Position numbers and translations under genes: made by a program
The notes under the pieces: generated by a model
Told to the model about the DNA's origin: nothing
The model's input: only the letters and a program-made list of their open reading frames with translations
Database searches by the model: none
Assembly: GCA_900765525.1 (NCBI GenBank)
Contig: CAAFRY010000007.1
Location: 1-6,555 of the forward strand
DNA length: 6,555 nucleotides
Origin: an uncultured Blautia sp.
GTDB lineage: Bacteria > Bacillota > Clostridia > Lachnospirales > Lachnospiraceae
Direction of reading: 5' to 3'
In this document: positions 5,162 to 6,555 of the stretch, piece after piece
Numbering within the stretch: the first letter of the stretch is position 1
Layout of the letters: each line of letters opens with the position of its first letter

Positions 5162-6459
5162 AAATGCAGAATACGCCTTGGTCTTCCTGCTTCGCTGCGT
5201 ACGGTTTTGCCGGAGACAATGGCATACTGGCAATCAATAAGCCGCTCGATAATCCGATTCATGGTTCTGGAAGAAATACCGCACACAGAAGCCAATTCCT
5301 GGGAGGTAAAGGTGTTTTTGGAATACTTAATCATGGCAGACTTAATTTTGGTCAGCTGGTTCATGCTGATTTTCGTAATCTGGGATATTTTTTCCAGATT
5401 CTGGTCAATGGGAAGCTGGCTTTCTTCTCTTCTGTGCCGGAACTCAATGGGGCCGGCTATCCTGTTTTTCCCATACACCAAAAATACAGCCGGCAGTGAA
5501 TACTTTCTGGAGCGTTCCATACCCAGAATTGCATTCTGTTTGGCTTCAGACATAGTGGTGCCAAAGCCGATTCCCATGGAAAGCCGGACAAAGATTTTGT
5601 GGTAAAGCTGCTCCGCAATACGGAATTTTGTAAAATTTTTTGTCTCTCGTTCTAAAATTTCCCGTGTAGTAAAAAGATATACTGCATCGTGAGGTCCCTC
5701 CACAACAGCGGCCTGGAGGGTTTGGGCCGTAAGATAGACTTGTTCCATTACATGAAGCCGGTCTGTAATATACTGGTATTCATTGTTGGCTGTAGTGTTG
5801 TATTCATTTTCCATGTAAGTCTGAATCCCCAGCACAGCAATATTTTTTTGGGTATCCTGCATTTCCAGATACTTCATCTGCAGGTTGCGGATACTGATAC
5901 GGATTGTGTCAAAAGTGCGCTCGCTTTTCAGACAGGGAATGCCGTCTGCAGATAACAAAGACACAACCTCATTGTGAGTGGTGATACAAATCTGGGCTTT
6001 TCCGGAACAATAAGACTCCCTGTGGAAGTGATAAATCAGTTCATTGTAGCGGTAATCGTCATAGGATTCTTTCATGGAAATCAGTTCAGAGGTCTTTTTA
6101 GTGATTCCGATTTCCTGATAAGCCTCTGCAATGAGTTCCAAAGGATAAGTATCGAAACTGACCTTTTCCATGTCATACCCAAGAGAACTGACCTTCAGCA
6201 GTGCAGCCAGGATTTCTCCCTCATAACGGGGCAAAACGGTACAAATCATATCCTTTCTGAAAAATTTTTTCGCCGCATGGTAGGACAAAAGGCCGGAAAA
6301 CAGAAAAGCATCAAAATGGTCTTGTTCTGTCTCCATAAATTTGGGGATTTCCTGGTATTGGTGATAGGTCAGATAGGTAAATTCAATATTTTCAAATTCC
6401 GGGGCTATGTTCTGGAGCCTGGGAACAAAAGTGATAGGGGAAATAACGGCTATTTTCAT
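5152..6459 (-). CDS. Transcriptional regulator: sensor-like N-terminus, degenerate cyclase/GGDEF-like middle, C-terminal winged HTH
   Basis: This 435-aa soluble protein has no recognised name. Residues 1-185 look alpha/beta (MKIAVISPITFVPRLQNIAP; DHFDAFLFSG at 47-56; CITTHNEVVSLLSADGIPCL at 158-177), resembling PrpR-N-like sensory regions. Residues 186-205 are helical and may link domains. Residues 205-330 resemble a GGDEF/nucleotidyl-cyclase fold: IAVLGIQTY, then EGPHDAVYLFT (254-264) where GG[DE]EF would lie, and SMGIGFGTTMSEAKQNA (294-310). The active-site motif is missing, so it is probably a ligand-binding relic. Residues 383-430 form an HTH (FTSQELASVCGISSRTMNRIIERL) with a wing ending GRPRR. 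ATG 6459 has GAGG eight bases upstream. It lies directly upstream of nhaC and iadA with no terminator between. It likely controls them; the ligand is unknown. Confidence 0.75.
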   Translation of the reverse strand: MKIAVISPITFVPRLQNIAPEFENIEFTYLTYHQYQEIPKFMETEQDHFDAFLFSGLLSYHAAKKFFRKDMICTVLPRYEGEILAALLKVSSLGYDMEKVSFDTYPLELIAEAYQEIGITKKTSELISMKESYDDYRYNELIYHFHRESYCSGKAQICITTHNEVVSLLSADGIPCLKSERTFDTIRISIRNLQMKYLEMQDTQKNIAVLGIQTYMENEYNTTANNEYQYITDRLHVMEQVYLTAQTLQAAVVEGPHDAVYLFTTREILERETKNFTKFRIAEQLYHKIFVRLSMGIGFGTTMSEAKQNAILGMERSRKYSLPAVFLVYGKNRIAGPIEFRHRREESQLPIDQNLEKISQITKISMNQLTKIKSAMIKYSKNTFTSQELASVCGISSRTMNRIIERLIDCQYAIVSGKTVRSEAGRPRRILHFYI

Positions 6460-6490
6460 GTTAGCATCCTCACAAGTATGGTTTTTTATG

Positions 6491-6499
6491 ATTTTACCA
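6491..6499 (-). promoter_or_regulatory. Extended -10 promoter of the regulator gene
   Basis: On the minus strand TGG-TAAAAT forms an extended -10 (TGn plus five of six TATAAT matches), 32 bases upstream of the regulator ATG. The -35 position at 17 bases reads TGTTTC, weak, which an extended -10 can compensate. Transcription would start near 6484. This is a prediction from motif only. Confidence 0.4.
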
Positions 6500-6536
6500 C
6501 ATTACGGAGGAGAGAAACAGCGATATAAATAAGCAG

Positions 6537-6551
6537 TTATAAGAATTATAA
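6537..6551. promoter_or_regulatory. PerR-box-like palindrome
   Basis: TTATAAGAATTATAA matches the established PerR box TTATAATnATTATAA at 13 of 14 defined positions on either strand. It lies about 80 bases upstream of the regulator start, centred near -60 from its predicted promoter. It could equally serve a divergent gene beyond the right edge. The surrounding DNA is very AT-rich, so a chance match is possible. Confidence 0.35.
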
Positions 6552-6555
6552 AAAT

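Noticed and set aside
5974..6528. 184-codon plus-strand open frame opposite the regulator
   Set aside because: Shadow of the regulator gene; its composition (phenylalanine- and glycine-rich mixture) follows from the reverse strand and no domain is recognisable.
1..6555. CRISPR array, insertion sequence, phage genes, toxin-antitoxin or defence system
   Set aside because: No repeat-spacer pattern, transposase, recombinase or defence-type motif was found in either strand.

Overview
The window looks like chromosome from a gut-type Firmicute of class Clostridia, most likely the family Lachnospiraceae. The basis is moderate GC, strong AGGAGG ribosome-binding sites, TTGACA/TATAAT-type promoters, an elongator-type tRNA-Met, and a PadR / DUF1700 (HAAS) / DUF4097 gene trio typical of that group. 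This placement is inference from gene content and signals, not a database match.

Layout. Positions 1-70 hold the 3' part of a tRNA with a CAU anticodon (its first four bases lie outside the window), followed by a strong intrinsic terminator. About 220 bases without a recognised gene follow. A rightward operon (343-2304) then runs from a near-consensus promoter: a PadR-family winged-helix repressor, a four-pass membrane protein with an N-terminal HAAS/permease-prefix-like domain, and a membrane-anchored DUF4097 beta-repeat protein. These genes overlap or nearly abut and end at a 13-bp-stem hairpin.

The rest of the window is transcribed leftward, convergent with the first operon. In transcription order it contains a 435-aa regulator (N-terminal alpha/beta sensor-like region, degenerate cyclase/GGDEF-like middle, C-terminal winged HTH), an NhaC-family sodium-coupled antiporter, and isoaspartyl dipeptidase IadA with every known catalytic residue in register. 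No terminator separates the three, so read-through from the regulator is possible. The transporter also has its own promoter region, holding three AT-rich 11-bp direct repeats and a leader hairpin next to the ribosome-binding site.

How the parts may work together. The PadR trio looks like a cell-envelope stress-sensing module in which the repressor probably controls its own operon. The leftward group looks like a regulated catabolic unit: the regulator senses an unknown ligand and controls a transporter plus a peptidase that releases aspartate from isoaspartyl (beta-aspartyl) dipeptides. This raises the possibility that the NhaC-like protein carries an organic substrate rather than acting only in Na+/pH homeostasis. 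The gene families are known; the least described parts are the regulator architecture, its putative 11-bp-phased operator, and the leader hairpin. A PerR-like 15-bp palindrome lies at the far right edge.
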